Positions 7,506-17,306 are shown, counted from the first letter of the stretch. The stretch is DNA of 36,431 nucleotides from Planctomycetota bacterium (GCA_022705425.1 JAKJEM010000026.1:3549-39979), one strand, 5' to 3'. Made by a program: numbers and translations. Notes: generated by a model not told the origin, from the letters alone.

Positions 7506-9578
7506 TCAGTCCACAAGGAAGACGGCGGTCTCAAGGTGCTCCAGGGGCAGCCCCGTGGCGATACGCCACGCGCCGGACGACGCGCGTTCGATCTGCGCGG
7601 CGCACGCACGCCAACAGCCGTCGCCGCCGAGGGCCTGCACGCGGCGCACGGAATGGGCCGGATCTCGAAGTTCGAGAACGACGTTCTCGATCGGGTCCGA
7701 GTTCCCGTTGACGACCCCCACAACGGAACGGTCCGGGAGACGACTCAGCAGCGGCAGGACGTTCGGCGCATCGGGGACGAAGAGGTCCGGCGGCGCGCCG
7801 GCCAGCCAGGTGAACACGTCGTACAACTGCCGCTGCCGCCCAAAGGAGGCCTGGAAGACCGGGCGCGCCATGCCCGCGCTGCCCTCGACGTGCTTCAGCC
7901 CACCGAGTATCTGCGCGTCGAAAGGCCACACCGCCGCGCGCCCGCCGAGGGCGTTGGTGAACACCGTCAGGCCGTGTCCGGTGCGGACCGCCCCATAGCC
8001 GAGCATCTGCGAGACGGCGCGCGCGCCCGGGAGCAGCGCGAACTGCGCCGCCCTGCCCCCCTCGGCGCGCGTATTGAGCACCTCGCCCGCCTGCCCCCCG
8101 AAGGCCGGGTCCTCGATGACCTCCTGGCAGGCGTCCACCGGATCGAGCACCGCGCCGAGTCCGATCAACTCCCCGTCTCCAAGCGCGATCAGCGTCGCGG
8201 CGGCGCGCGCATCGAGCAACACGCCTCGACTCAGCAACGCCCGGCGTCCGACCCCATCGAGGCACGCGATGGCTTCGCCGGAAAGGATAGCCACGTCCGA
8301 AGGACCGTAGGTCGTGGCGAAACCCATCAGGCCGAGGGTGTGGTCCCACGGGCGGCGACGCTGAAGAACGGTGAAGGGGTCGCCGACTTCCCGCGTGCGC
8401 GCCACGGCGGCGACGTTCTCATGCCAGAAGAGACCGAGGCCGCGTTGCCGTCCGGGCGTGAGCGCCAGATCGCTGATCGCCTGCAATCGCGGCTTCAAGC
8501 GAGCGAGAAAGCGCGTCACTTTGCCGGTGACCGGGTCGAGATCGAGCCCCCCGCCGAAGCGCAGCACTGAAAGGGTGATCTCGCGCATCCCCATCAATTG
8601 GGAAACGGTCATCTCCGCCGCGGCCAGCCGCCAGGACTTGTTGAAGGACGTATGCGGGTAGTTCTCAAGTTCCGGGGCCAGACAGTCCCCCCCGCCGGCC
8701 AGAAAGGGAACCTGCCGCACATTGTTCATGCCGGCCAGGTTATCGCCCACGGCGCCTTGGCTGTAGGGTCCGATGTGAGGCCGGGCCAGAACCGGATGCG
8801 GACCGCAGGCCGCCTTCATGTGCGCCGCCCAGCGGCGGCCCTCGGCAAAGTGCGTCTCGAGGTTCGAGTGCATGACGCCCATGCGCGTCTCCGGCGACAC
8901 GGCGTGCACGGCCTCCCGAAGCCGGGAAACGATGCGCAGCATGATCGCCTCCTGGAAGCGCAGCCAGATCTCGCGCACGGGGTTGGGGGGATCGGCCAGG
9001 ACGGCGCGGAGCAGTTCGTCGCGGTCGCGGGCGCGGCCCGTGCGACGGGCCATCTCATCGAGACAGACGGAACAGAAACACGCCCCGCGGATTTCGCCCC
9101 GGAAGCGGGCCTGGACGTCGTCGTCGAGCCACATCGCACCGGGCCGCAGTTCCGCGAAGACGGCGTACATCCGGCACGCCTGTTCCAGCCAGCGCTCGTC
9201 CAGCGGGCAGGCGCCCGTATAGTCGGACACGCCGCGAGCGCTGACGGCCCAGCGGAAATCGAACTTCCCGCGCAGGTCGCGCGCCGCCAGGCCGAAGTTG
9301 CTGAAGGACTTGGTCCACCAGATATTCACGGACGGGACGACACCCATCTCCCGGAGGCGGTCGAAGAGCGGGCGGACGGCGTCACGCGCCTCCAGGCACT
9401 CCCGTTCCGTGCCCAGCCCGGGCGACATCTCCTCCGCGTGAGGCAGGAAGAACATCACTTCGTCAATGCCCGCCTCGCGCACCACGCGGTAGAGCGCCTC
9501 CCCCTCCGTGCGGGCACGGGCGGGAAGGACAGTGGCACGGAGATGGTAACGGACGGCGCGCGGGTTGACTTCGGGCAT
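7506..9578 (-). CDS. Putative TIM-barrel glycoside-hydrolase-like protein
   Basis: A 690-residue protein of no recognised family. The N-terminal 350 residues look like a (beta/alpha)8 barrel of the beta-galactosidase kind: alternating strands such as IDEVMFF and VVPSVNIWW, then MWLDDD (Asp152-154) followed by a Cys-rich loop CFCSVC (167-172), and GVMHSN. The middle (about 400-560) resembles the Rossmann-like trimerisation domain of GH42-type enzymes (DVAILSGEAIACLDG), and the end resembles a beta-sandwich. The start is set at the ATG at 9578 (AAAGGGTG upstream). Upstream in-frame starts at 9602 and 9677 are less likely; 9677 lies before the predicted transcription start near 9669. No signal peptide. 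It is first of a two-gene operon with the sialidase-like gene. Glycoside hydrolysis is inference. Confidence 0.55.
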   Translation of the reverse strand: MPEVNPRAVRYHLRATVLPARARTEGEALYRVVREAGIDEVMFFLPHAEEMSPGLGTERECLEARDAVRPLFDRLREMGVVPSVNIWWTKSFSNFGLAARDLRGKFDFRWAVSARGVSDYTGACPLDERWLEQACRMYAVFAELRPGAMWLDDDVQARFRGEIRGACFCSVCLDEMARRTGRARDRDELLRAVLADPPNPVREIWLRFQEAIMLRIVSRLREAVHAVSPETRMGVMHSNLETHFAEGRRWAAHMKAACGPHPVLARPHIGPYSQGAVGDNLAGMNNVRQVPFLAGGGDCLAPELENYPHTSFNKSWRLAAAEMTVSQLMGMREITLSVLRFGGGLDLDPVTGKVTRFLARLKPRLQAISDLALTPGRQRGLGLFWHENVAAVARTREVGDPFTVLQRRRPWDHTLGLMGFATTYGPSDVAILSGEAIACLDGVGRRALLSRGVLLDARAAATLIALGDGELIGLGAVLDPVDACQEVIEDPAFGGQAGEVLNTRAEGGRAAQFALLPGARAVSQMLGYGAVRTGHGLTVFTNALGGRAAVWPFDAQILGGLKHVEGSAGMARPVFQASFGRQRQLYDVFTWLAGAPPDLFVPDAPNVLPLLSRLPDRSVVGVVNGNSDPIENVVLELRDPAHSVRRVQALGGDGCWRACAAQIERASSGAWRIATGLPLEHLETAVFLVD

Positions 9579-9675
9579 GATGCGGGCACCCTTTGCGTTC
9601 ATTGCCGACACCGGCGCGCGACGGGAGACAAGTGCCGGATGCCGGACGGAGGTTGCGTGCCGCCGCGCCCAAGCC

Positions 9676-9704
9676 ATACTATCTTAGCCCCGCCTCAGGT
9701 TCAA
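9676..9704 (-). promoter_or_regulatory. Promoter of the TIM-barrel/sialidase operon
   Basis: Minus strand: -35 TTGAAC (9704-9699), 17 nt spacer, -10 TAGTAT (9681-9676). Predicted start near 9669, giving about 90 nt of leader to the ATG at 9578. Divergent from the promoter at 9724-9752. Confidence 0.5.
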
Positions 9705-9723
9705 GACGTTGTGCGGAAATGCC

Positions 9724-9752
9724 TTGACACCGCTTCCGCCCGGCAAGACAAT
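9724..9752 (+). promoter_or_regulatory. Promoter of the secreted lyase-like giant gene
   Basis: -35 TTGACA (9724-9729), a perfect consensus, 17 nt spacer, -10 GACAAT (9747-9752). Predicted start near 9759, about 50 nt before the ATG at 9808. Confidence 0.55.
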
Positions 9753-9807
9753 GGACGCAAGCGCGGCGCGGCCGCGCCGTTCCTCAATCGCCGTGGCGGG
9801 GAGTCCG

Positions 9808-12800
9808 ATGAACGTAGCCTTTGCCCTCAGACATGCGACGTCGGTGGTGTTCTTCGGCCTGCTCTGCGCCGGCGCGGCGCAGGCGGAAAACCTGTTGCGC
9901 AACGCCAGTTTCGAGATGCGCGCGCGCGACGTGATGGTCTCCGGCTACAACCGCTACATGGCCATCCGGCAGACCTCGGAACTGGGGCTGCTGGAGATGG
10001 GGCTGGAGCGGCGTTCGAACAAGGAAGAGGCGCTGGAGGAACTGGAGGGCGGCGCTCGAAGCGCGACGCCCGAGCGCGGCTGGCGGCTGGCCTATCAGAA
10101 GGGCGGCGGCGCCCACGGCGACCACTTCCTCGCCTGTGAAATCACCGACAGCATCGGCTTCGGCGTCGAGGTGGAGGCAGGCACATACACCTTCTCCATT
10201 GCCGCGCGCGGCAATGAGGACGAGATGGTGAAGCTCCGCATCCGCGACATCCGGGGGCAGAAGGGTGAAATCCGGAACGACTTCGAACGGGCCTTCAAAG
10301 TGGGACCGAAGTGGACCCGCGTCTCGATCACCACCGGCGTCTTCGCCGGGCCCGTTACCTGCTTCATCGAGACACTGGGCAAAGGGCGCGTCGAGGCTGA
10401 CGCGATTCAGCTCGAACCCGGCAACAAGGCGACGCCGTTCGAACTCCACCCCTGGGATCAGACCCCGCCTCGGGAGATCAAGGACCACGCCGCGCCGCTC
10501 CATCCGCCCACGGTGCAGCGCGTGCCGGTGCACTTCGTGCAGGAGGTGCTTCGCGGAATCGCGCCGGCCCCGGCAGAGGCGGCGGGACACCCCGGACAGG
10601 AGGGCAGCCTCCCCCTGCACGTCAGCGTGCCCCCGCGCGGAACGCTCTTCCCTGCGCCCTGTTCGGGCGGCATCCCGATCCCGCGCGGCCACCTCTTCGA
10701 CGAGCGGCGCGCGCGCCTGCTCGATGAACAGGAACGCGAAGTCCCCTTCCAGACGCGCGTACTGAGCCGCAACGTCCTCGACGGCTCGATCCAGATGCTC
10801 CTGGTGGACCTGAACGCCCCGGCGGCAGACTCACGCTTCACGCTGCACTACGGCCCGCAGGTGCGGCGCCAGGAGGCCCCGTCCCCCCTGTCCGTGCGCG
10901 ACGGACCGGACGGGATTGAGATCGGCACGGGGCCCCTGCGTTTTCGGGTGCGGAAGGCCGCTTTCAACCTGCTCGACGCGCTGTGGTTCGACGCGAACGG
11001 CGATGGCGCCTTCGGCCCGGGCGAGCAGGTGATCGTTCCCTCGGACGAAGCCGGACCCTGGACGCACGACCCGGCGGGGCGCATGTACTGGGCCGGACGG
11101 GGGCGGCTGGACGAGGTGCGCGTCGAGGAGTCGGGGCCGGTGCGGGTGTGCATCGCCGCCTCCGGCACACATCGCAACGCCGCGGGACAGGAGATGTTTC
11201 GCTACGGCGTGCGCATCCACGCCTACGCGGGCAAACCCTGGCTGCGCATCGAGCACTTCTTCAGCAACGAACAGCAGCCGTACGCCACGGTGATGACGGG
11301 CGCGGGGGTGCGCCTGGCGCTCAAACCGGGGCTCTTCCGCACACTGCGCATGGACGACCGCGCCGTCTGCAACGTTGCCCCGGCGGAGACGGCCTACCTC
11401 GTTGAAGGCGTCGGGGGACGGCATTGGCAGGGGGAGAAGACGCGCACGCTGCGCGCGAACGGCAACGGCGTGGCCACGCTGACCGGGCCGGGCATCGCGC
11501 TGGCGGCGGCGATCCGCGAATGGGACTGGATGCCCCCCAAGGAGTTCTGCTTCGCGGGCAGCGGGGCCTTCGATCTCTGCGTGTGGCCGCGACACCTGAC
11601 CAGCGGCCTCGCCGTCCCACGCGGTGTGGCGCGTTCCCATCGCATGTGGCTGGCCTTCCACACCACAGAGCCGGGCGCCGCCGACCGCGCCGCCTGGCAC
11701 GCGTTCGTGCAAGGGGAATGCCTCGTGGAAGCCGAGCGCGCGGCTTACTGCGACAGCACCGCCTTCGGCAAGTTCTCCGTCGCGGACGAGGAAAGCTTCC
11801 CGGTTTACGAGCGATTCATCCGCCCCGGAGAAGGCACGCCGGGGCGCTTCCCGAATCCCGGCGAATACCGCTGGAGCGATTTCATCACCTACGGCGACGA
11901 TCGCGGCGACGGCGGCTGGGGCAACATGGAGACGATGCTCGACCACTGCATGTGGCTGCTCTATCTGCGCTCGCACGATCCCTGGTGCTTCCGCCGCGCG
12001 GCGGACGCCTCCATTCACTACCGTGATGTGGACACCTGCCACCCCTGGGGGCAGATGCGCGTCCACTGCCACAACCACACCCTTGTGCCGTGGGACGGCT
12101 CGCACGACTGGCTCAAGGGCCTCCTCGACCACTACCTTCTGACCGGCGACGAACGGTCTCTCGAGACCGTCAACGAATACGGGCGATGGGTGCGAAGCCT
12201 GCCGCCGGACTACAAGGTGGCCGAAGGGTCCCGCCGTTTCACGCGCCTGGTGCAGAACCTCGCCGATCTCTACCGCATCACGGGACACCGCGCCTATCTT
12301 GAGAACTTTGTAGCGCGGATGGACAGCGCGGAGACGCTGCGCGGGGAACACGCGCACGTCAGCCGCTTCGACCTCGGAAAGGTCCACCGCCGCAAAGACC
12401 CCAACACCCCGCCTGAGTCCTCCTACGGGCGCATCGGCTTCATGCAGTACTACGGAATCTGCGGGCTGATGGACATGGCCGAGGCCACGGAGGACCCGCG
12501 CTGGAAGAAGCTCTTCCTGGAGGAGGTCGCCTTCATTGTCGGCAACGGCGAAACGGGCAAGCCCCTGCAGACGGTGGAGGAGTTCGTGGCCTGGGGAAAG
12601 AGCCGGGGCCAGGGGGTGCGCAGCGGGCGCGACCGGATGTGCTACCCGCCGCTGAGCTACGCCTGGCAACTCACCGGCGAAGAGCGCTGGAAGCAGGCGC
12701 TGCTGCACGCCGTCTTCACGGAGACTACGCGCCCGCCGGAGACCGAAGCCTGGGCATCGTTGGGTTACGCGGACCGGGTTCTGACGGCGCACGGCGTCTA

Positions 12801-13605
12801 TTGGGCCCAACGCGACGGCCAGGGCCCGGACTTCGAAAGCGCCATGCGCGGCGAGGCGAAGGCCTTCCTGCGCGACACCCTGCGCGACGCCGACTTCGAG
12901 GAGCGCGGCATCAACGCCTGGATCGCCGGCCACGACGCGACCGTGCTTCAGATGATGCGCAAAATCTCCGTGGTCAAGGACACCGAGGTGAAGCGCGCCG
13001 GCGAGCGAAGCCTTCTGGTGGACGTTCCGGGGCTGACGGCCGCGAACCGGGACCTCGACCGAACCTATCGCAAGCGTCCCCTTACGCTGAGCCGCAACTA
13101 CGTCGTCCTGAAGGAACCCGGCTTCTACGAACTCTCGGGCTGTGTCAAGTTCGCCAGGCACGACCGCCCCGACGTCACGGTGATGCTGAACGGTCTCGCC
13201 AGCGAGAAGCGGCGCGACCTCCCCCTGAACCTCGTTGCGCTGCTGCCCAAACCGCAGTACGAGGGGATGATGGGGATACACTCCAGCGGGCCGACCCTGA
13301 CGGCGGACGGCGAAGCGGCCACGCCGGCGACGCGTGCCGCCCGGGCGGTGGAGGACCTCGACGGCCCCAAGACCGCCGAAAACCCCGACGACTACTGGTG
13401 GCGCTTTGTGTACGCCTTCGAGATCACGGAACCCACGCGGGTCGGCATCTTCCTGCTCGACCACTTCGGTCTCATGGCGCCGGGCAAGGTGTGGTTCGAC
13501 GAGTTCGCCGTGCGCAAACTGCCGGCAAAGCCCGCGCGCCTGGAGACGGCAGAGGTCAAACGAGATGTCAAAGCCGCTCCCGCGACGCCCGCCGGGGCGC
13601 GATAG
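9808..13605 (+). CDS. Giant secreted exo-rhamnogalacturonan lyase/YetA-like protein
   Basis: A 1265-residue exported protein. A signal peptide (hydrophobic VVFFGLLCAG, AQA cleavage near residue 26) supports the ATG at 9808, which has GGGGAG upstream; an in-frame upstream ATG at 9751 is less likely. Residues 27-230 begin ENLLRNASFE and look like a jelly-roll carbohydrate-binding domain. About 255-650 resembles the RIFT-barrel and beta-sandwich part of the PcRGLX/YetA family (VPFQTRVL, GPLRFRVRKAAFN, FDANGDG, ESGPVRVCIAASG). About 690-1010 is a helical alpha/alpha toroid with recurrent LTGD-type turns and a His-rich segment (CHNHTLVPWDGSHDW). The C-terminus looks like a second beta-rich domain. 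Known relatives remove units from rhamnogalacturonan. Substrate here is unknown, and the glycosyltransferase and queA follow on the same strand. Confidence 0.7.
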   Translation: MNVAFALRHATSVVFFGLLCAGAAQAENLLRNASFEMRARDVMVSGYNRYMAIRQTSELGLLEMGLERRSNKEEALEELEGGARSATPERGWRLAYQKGGGAHGDHFLACEITDSIGFGVEVEAGTYTFSIAARGNEDEMVKLRIRDIRGQKGEIRNDFERAFKVGPKWTRVSITTGVFAGPVTCFIETLGKGRVEADAIQLEPGNKATPFELHPWDQTPPREIKDHAAPLHPPTVQRVPVHFVQEVLRGIAPAPAEAAGHPGQEGSLPLHVSVPPRGTLFPAPCSGGIPIPRGHLFDERRARLLDEQEREVPFQTRVLSRNVLDGSIQMLLVDLNAPAADSRFTLHYGPQVRRQEAPSPLSVRDGPDGIEIGTGPLRFRVRKAAFNLLDALWFDANGDGAFGPGEQVIVPSDEAGPWTHDPAGRMYWAGRGRLDEVRVEESGPVRVCIAASGTHRNAAGQEMFRYGVRIHAYAGKPWLRIEHFFSNEQQPYATVMTGAGVRLALKPGLFRTLRMDDRAVCNVAPAETAYLVEGVGGRHWQGEKTRTLRANGNGVATLTGPGIALAAAIREWDWMPPKEFCFAGSGAFDLCVWPRHLTSGLAVPRGVARSHRMWLAFHTTEPGAADRAAWHAFVQGECLVEAERAAYCDSTAFGKFSVADEESFPVYERFIRPGEGTPGRFPNPGEYRWSDFITYGDDRGDGGWGNMETMLDHCMWLLYLRSHDPWCFRRAADASIHYRDVDTCHPWGQMRVHCHNHTLVPWDGSHDWLKGLLDHYLLTGDERSLETVNEYGRWVRSLPPDYKVAEGSRRFTRLVQNLADLYRITGHRAYLENFVARMDSAETLRGEHAHVSRFDLGKVHRRKDPNTPPESSYGRIGFMQYYGICGLMDMAEATEDPRWKKLFLEEVAFIVGNGETGKPLQTVEEFVAWGKSRGQGVRSGRDRMCYPPLSYAWQLTGEERWKQALLHAVFTETTRPPETEAWASLGYADRVLTAHGVYWAQRDGQGPDFESAMRGEAKAFLRDTLRDADFEERGINAWIAGHDATVLQMMRKISVVKDTEVKRAGERSLLVDVPGLTAANRDLDRTYRKRPLTLSRNYVVLKEPGFYELSGCVKFARHDRPDVTVMLNGLASEKRRDLPLNLVALLPKPQYEGMMGIHSSGPTLTADGEAATPATRAARAVEDLDGPKTAENPDDYWWRFVYAFEITEPTRVGIFLLDHFGLMAPGKVWFDEFAVRKLPAKPARLETAEVKRDVKAAPATPAGAR

Positions 13606-13668
13606 ACGCCGGACGCGAGATTCTGGTCGGAATGGCCCGGAACGACGCCAAGAAATGAGCAACAACGC

Positions 13669-14817
13669 GTGAAGAGGACGGAGGTCATCTTCCTGACGGG
13701 CTCCCTGCGCCTGGGCGGAACGGAGCGCAACATCCTGCACCTGGCGACGGCGCTGGACCGTTCTCGCTTCGACGTCGAAGTGTGGAGCGACTATGAGGGG
13801 GAGCCGATCCAGCAGGAACTGCGCGGGCGCGGCATTCCCTGCCGGTCGCTGAAGGGCGCCCCCTCCCTCGGGCAGCCCCTCTGGTCACGGGCGCTTCGGC
13901 GAAACCTCCCCTACCAGTGGCATCTGCGGCAGATGCTCTCGCACCGCCGCCGGGCGGTCATCCATGCCTTTGGCTTCCCCATGATCTACTACGCCGTGAT
14001 TCTCGGGCGACTCGCCGGATGTCGGCGGATTGTCTATGCCGTGCAGGACTGGGACGTGTGGAAGCGTTCCGGGCTTTACAGCGGGCTGGACCGCCTCTGT
14101 TCGCGCCTGGCGGCCCATGCAGTGGCCGACGGCGAGGGCGCGCGCCGGTTAGCCGTCCGCCGCCAAGGCATGGCGTCGGAACGGATTTCGACGATCTATG
14201 ACGGCGTCAACGCGGAGGAGCTTCACCCGGCGCGAACCGTCTCGGAGACTCGGCGGAGCCTGGGCCTGGCGCCCGATCGCGTGACCGTGGGCGTCATTGC
14301 CCGCTTGGACATCCGCAAGAAGGGACAGGATGTCTTTCTGCGGGCGATCGAGCGACTGGGACCAGGCGCAGGAGCGCAGTTCGTCCTCATCGGCGACGGG
14401 CCGGACCGGGCGCGGATCGAGGCCCTGGCGGCGCGACTCCCGGCGGCGATTCGTCCGACGCTGGCCGGGTCCAGGACGGACCTGGCCGACGTCCTGAACG
14501 CGCTGGACGTGCTGGCCATCCCCTCGCGCTGGGAGAGCGTCCCAAAGGTGCTGCTTGAAGGCATGTGGCTGCGGCGGGCGGTGATCGCATCGCGGACCGG
14601 CGACATCCCGGAGATTCTGGACAGCGGTTGTGGACTTCTCACCCCGCCGGGAAATGCGGCGGCGCTGGCGCAAGGGATCGAGGCCCTGATCGCAAATGCC
14701 GTCTTGCGCGAACGTCTGGGCGAGGCGGCGCGCGAGCGCATCGAGAGCCGCGGCCTGACCCTGGCGGGCTCCATCGGCAGGTATGCCGCGCTGTATGAAG
14801 CGCTGGCGCAGAGTTGA
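13669..14817 (+). CDS. Glycosyltransferase family 4 (GT-B fold)
   Basis: A 382-residue retaining glycosyltransferase. The N-terminal GT-B half has the glycine loop GSLRLGGTERNILHLA; the C-terminal half has VGVIARLDIRKKGQD, VLIGDGPDR and the E-x7-E nucleotide-sugar signature ESVPKVLLE. Such enzymes build cell-surface polysaccharide or lipid-linked sugars from nucleotide-sugar donors at the cytoplasmic face of the membrane. The start is GTG at 13669; no strong ribosome site is visible, so the start is the weak point. It follows the secreted giant gene by 63 nt, and its stop is 6 nt before queA. Donor and acceptor cannot be told from sequence. Confidence 0.88.
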   Translation: MKRTEVIFLTGSLRLGGTERNILHLATALDRSRFDVEVWSDYEGEPIQQELRGRGIPCRSLKGAPSLGQPLWSRALRRNLPYQWHLRQMLSHRRRAVIHAFGFPMIYYAVILGRLAGCRRIVYAVQDWDVWKRSGLYSGLDRLCSRLAAHAVADGEGARRLAVRRQGMASERISTIYDGVNAEELHPARTVSETRRSLGLAPDRVTVGVIARLDIRKKGQDVFLRAIERLGPGAGAQFVLIGDGPDRARIEALAARLPAAIRPTLAGSRTDLADVLNALDVLAIPSRWESVPKVLLEGMWLRRAVIASRTGDIPEILDSGCGLLTPPGNAAALAQGIEALIANAVLRERLGEAARERIESRGLTLAGSIGRYAALYEALAQS

Positions 14818-14823
14818 GGCGAC

Positions 14824-15876
14824 ATGGAATCCCATCGTCTTTCGGACTATGACTATGCGCTGCCGGCGGAACGGATCGCCCAGCGCCCGGCGGAACCGCG
14901 CGACAGCGCGCGCCTGTTGATCCTGTCGCGCGAGACGGGGCGCATCGAGCACGCCGTCTTCCGGGAGATCGGGCGCTTCCTGCGGCGCGGGGACCTGCTG
15001 GTGGTGAACAACACGCGCGTCTTCCCCGCGCGGACCCTCGGACGCCGCGCCACCGGCGGCGCCATCGAGGTCTTCTTCCTCCGCGAGGAGTCGCCGGGCC
15101 GATGGCACGCCCTGGTGCGGTGCCACGGCAAGCCCAGGAACGGCGAGCACGTCGAACTCGAGGACGGGCGGCTGACGGTGAAACTGGGGCAGAAGAGCGC
15201 CGACGGATCGTGGATCGTGGGGATTCCGCGCGGCCTGGACCTTCTGAAGACCCTTGGACAGGTGGGCCGGATGCCCCTGCCGCCGTACGTGGCACGCGAC
15301 GCGAACGACACCCGCGCCGACGAAGATCGCGACTGGTACCAGACGGTCTACGCGCGCGAGACCGGCGCGGTGGCGGCGCCGACGGCCGGGCTGCACTTTA
15401 CGCCGGACCTTCTCGCGGCGCTCGATACGGAGGGGATCGGGCGGGTGGAGGTCACCCTGCACGTCGGCGCGGGAACCTTCCAGCCCGTCAAGGAGGAAGA
15501 CATCCGGCGTCACACCATGCACGCGGAGTACTACTCCATCGGCCCCGAGGCCGCCGCGCGCATCCTTGAAACGCGCCGCGGCGGTGGCCGGATCGTGGCG
15601 GTGGGGACGACGGCCTGCCGCACGCTGGAAACGGCGGCGCAGGCGGAGGGCGGCTTCGCGGCCGGCAGCGGCTGGACGCGCCTGTACGTCTATCCGCCGT
15701 GGACCTTCCGCATGACCGACGCGCTGCTGACCAACTTCCACCTGCCGCGTTCGACGCTGCTGATGCTTGTCTCGGCCCTTGCAGGACGCGAGCGGATTCT
15801 GGCGGCCTACGAGGAAGCCAGGCGGGAGGGATACCGCTTCTACAGCTACGGCGACGCGATGCTGATACTCCCCTGA
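14824..15876 (+). CDS. queA: tRNA preQ1(34) S-adenosylmethionine ribosyltransferase-isomerase
   Basis: A 350-residue QueA of normal length. It transfers and isomerises the ribosyl group of S-adenosylmethionine onto 7-aminomethyl-7-deazaguanine in tRNA, giving epoxyqueuosine. Family motifs are intact: LSDYDYALPAERIAQ at the start, NNTRVFPARTLG, QTVYARETGAVAAPTAGLHF, LHVGAGTFQPV, HTMHAEYY, and the C-terminal TNFHLPRSTLLMLVSA. The ATG is 6 nt after the glycosyltransferase stop with only a weak GAGG ribosome site, suggesting translational coupling. No other queuosine gene is present in the window. Confidence 0.97.
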   Translation: MESHRLSDYDYALPAERIAQRPAEPRDSARLLILSRETGRIEHAVFREIGRFLRRGDLLVVNNTRVFPARTLGRRATGGAIEVFFLREESPGRWHALVRCHGKPRNGEHVELEDGRLTVKLGQKSADGSWIVGIPRGLDLLKTLGQVGRMPLPPYVARDANDTRADEDRDWYQTVYARETGAVAAPTAGLHFTPDLLAALDTEGIGRVEVTLHVGAGTFQPVKEEDIRRHTMHAEYYSIGPEAAARILETRRGGGRIVAVGTTACRTLETAAQAEGGFAAGSGWTRLYVYPPWTFRMTDALLTNFHLPRSTLLMLVSALAGRERILAAYEEARREGYRFYSYGDAMLILP

Positions 15877-15894
15877 TCGGAGGAACGCCCACCC

Positions 15895-17271
15895 ATGACG
15901 GAGGTGAGTCGGCTTGGACCGGAGCGCCGGACCCCCTCGGCCCCGGCGATCTTGCTCGTCTATGTGCTGCTGGCAACGGGCTCCAGCTGCAACTGGGGCT
16001 TTCTCTCCTGGTGGGGGCTGGCGCTTGTCATCGCCGCAGCGGCCTTCGTCATTTACTTCCAACTGTGCCCGGACTGGCAGGGCCCCTCCACCGATGGCAT
16101 GCTCGCAGGCATCCTGATCGGCTCTGTCGCGGCGCAGACGTTGCTCTCAACCGGCCAGCACCAGGAGATCGTGCGCTACGCGGCCTCGACGCGCCTGACA
16201 TGGCCGGGGATCGCCATCAAGGCGCTCATGGCGGCGGCGCTGGTCGGCGCATGCGCGTATCTGACGCGGAATCTGCTGCGCTGGCGCTTCGGTAGCCTGA
16301 TCGCTCTCGCGATTGCGGCGCGTGTCCTGGTGCTCTTCTCCTCCCCCCTACCGCAGATTGACGTCTTCGTGAGCCAGACCTGCGCCGGGCGCGGGCTGAT
16401 GGACGGCTGGAACATCTACGGAATGGAGGGCATGCCCTCACCGTATGTCGCGGGACAGACCTTTTGGCATTTTGCATATCCGCCGTTGGTAGTAGGCTGC
16501 AACGCGGCGTCGTGGCTGCTTTTCAAGGACGTGCGCGGGGTCTGGATACTGTGCGACCTGGCGGCGGCGGGGTTGCTTTACCTCCTGGCGCGCCGCAGCC
16601 GTCCGGACGACCGCCTTTTCGCGGAACTTCTCGCGCTGGTCTGGCTCTTCGCACCGCGCTCACTCTTCGTCATCGAGCAGTCGTGGACGGAACCGCTGGT
16701 GACGGCCACGATGGCGGGCTTTGCCTTGGCGGTCGCGGCGGGGCGCGGGCCGATTGCCGCCGGCGCGGCCTTTGGTCTGTGGCTCAGCAGCAAGCAGTAC
16801 GTCGTGCTGGCGGTTCCCCTCGTCGCCCGGCTGCGGCGGCTGCCGCTGCGTGCGTGGGGCGCGGCGGTGGCGCTCAGCGTGCTCCTGGCCCTGCCCTTCC
16901 TGGCTTGGAACTTCGAGGGCCTCCTCAACAACCTCGTGGTCTTCTTCCTGAGGTCCGACCCGCGCCCGGACTCGAACTCTCTCTTCGGGCTCGTCTATGC
17001 GCTGACGGAGCAGCACATTCCGTGGGGGGTGGTGCTGTTCTACTGGCTCGGCGCGCTGGCCTGGTTCACATGGCGGACGCCGCGCACGCTGGCCGGAATG
17101 CTCTTTTCGACGGCCGGGCTTTGGATGTTCTTCTTCCTGATGGGCAAGCAGGCCTTCATCAACTACTTCTACCTGATCGGCTTCACCCTGCTGCTGGCGA
17201 CGGCCGCCCTGCCTGAAAGACCCCCCGTCGCGAATGGCAATGACGTCATCCGTCCGCCCCGGGAGGCTTAA
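15895..17271 (+). CDS. Polytopic membrane protein, GT-C/GT87-like glycosyltransferase
   Basis: A 458-residue integral membrane protein with about ten hydrophobic segments, for example ILLVYVLLATG, LALVIAAAAFVIYF, LLYLLARR and LWMFFFLMG. The first large loop contains PQIDVFVSQ, an acidic motif in the position used by polyprenyl-phosphate-sugar-dependent GT-C transferases, followed by WNIYGMEG. This fits a mannosyl- or arabinosyl-transferase type enzyme acting outside the cytoplasm; donor and acceptor are unknown. GGAGG lies 11 nt upstream of the ATG, 18 nt after queA. Pairing with the GT4 upstream suggests a shared envelope-glycan role. Transcription ends at the hairpin at 17278-17306. Confidence 0.65.
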   Translation: MTEVSRLGPERRTPSAPAILLVYVLLATGSSCNWGFLSWWGLALVIAAAAFVIYFQLCPDWQGPSTDGMLAGILIGSVAAQTLLSTGQHQEIVRYAASTRLTWPGIAIKALMAAALVGACAYLTRNLLRWRFGSLIALAIAARVLVLFSSPLPQIDVFVSQTCAGRGLMDGWNIYGMEGMPSPYVAGQTFWHFAYPPLVVGCNAASWLLFKDVRGVWILCDLAAAGLLYLLARRSRPDDRLFAELLALVWLFAPRSLFVIEQSWTEPLVTATMAGFALAVAAGRGPIAAGAAFGLWLSSKQYVVLAVPLVARLRRLPLRAWGAAVALSVLLALPFLAWNFEGLLNNLVVFFLRSDPRPDSNSLFGLVYALTEQHIPWGVVLFYWLGALAWFTWRTPRTLAGMLFSTAGLWMFFFLMGKQAFINYFYLIGFTLLLATAALPERPPVANGNDVIRPPREA

Positions 17272-17277
17272 ATGGAA

Positions 17278-17306
17278 CCGGCGCGCCGCTCGAAGCGGCG
17301 CGCCGG
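17278..17306. terminator. Strong GC hairpin between convergent genes
   Basis: A perfect 13-bp stem (CCGGCGCGCCGCT and its complement) with a 3-nt CGA loop. It lies 6 nt after the stop of the membrane protein and 22 nt from the end of HU on the other strand, so it can serve as a two-way terminator. There is no T-run after the stem on either strand, so termination efficiency is uncertain. Confidence 0.6.

Noticed and set aside
10831..13740. A 969-codon open frame antisense to the secreted giant gene
   Set aside because: Same GC-driven shadow effect; His/Arg/Ala-rich, no family features, no promoter or ribosome site.
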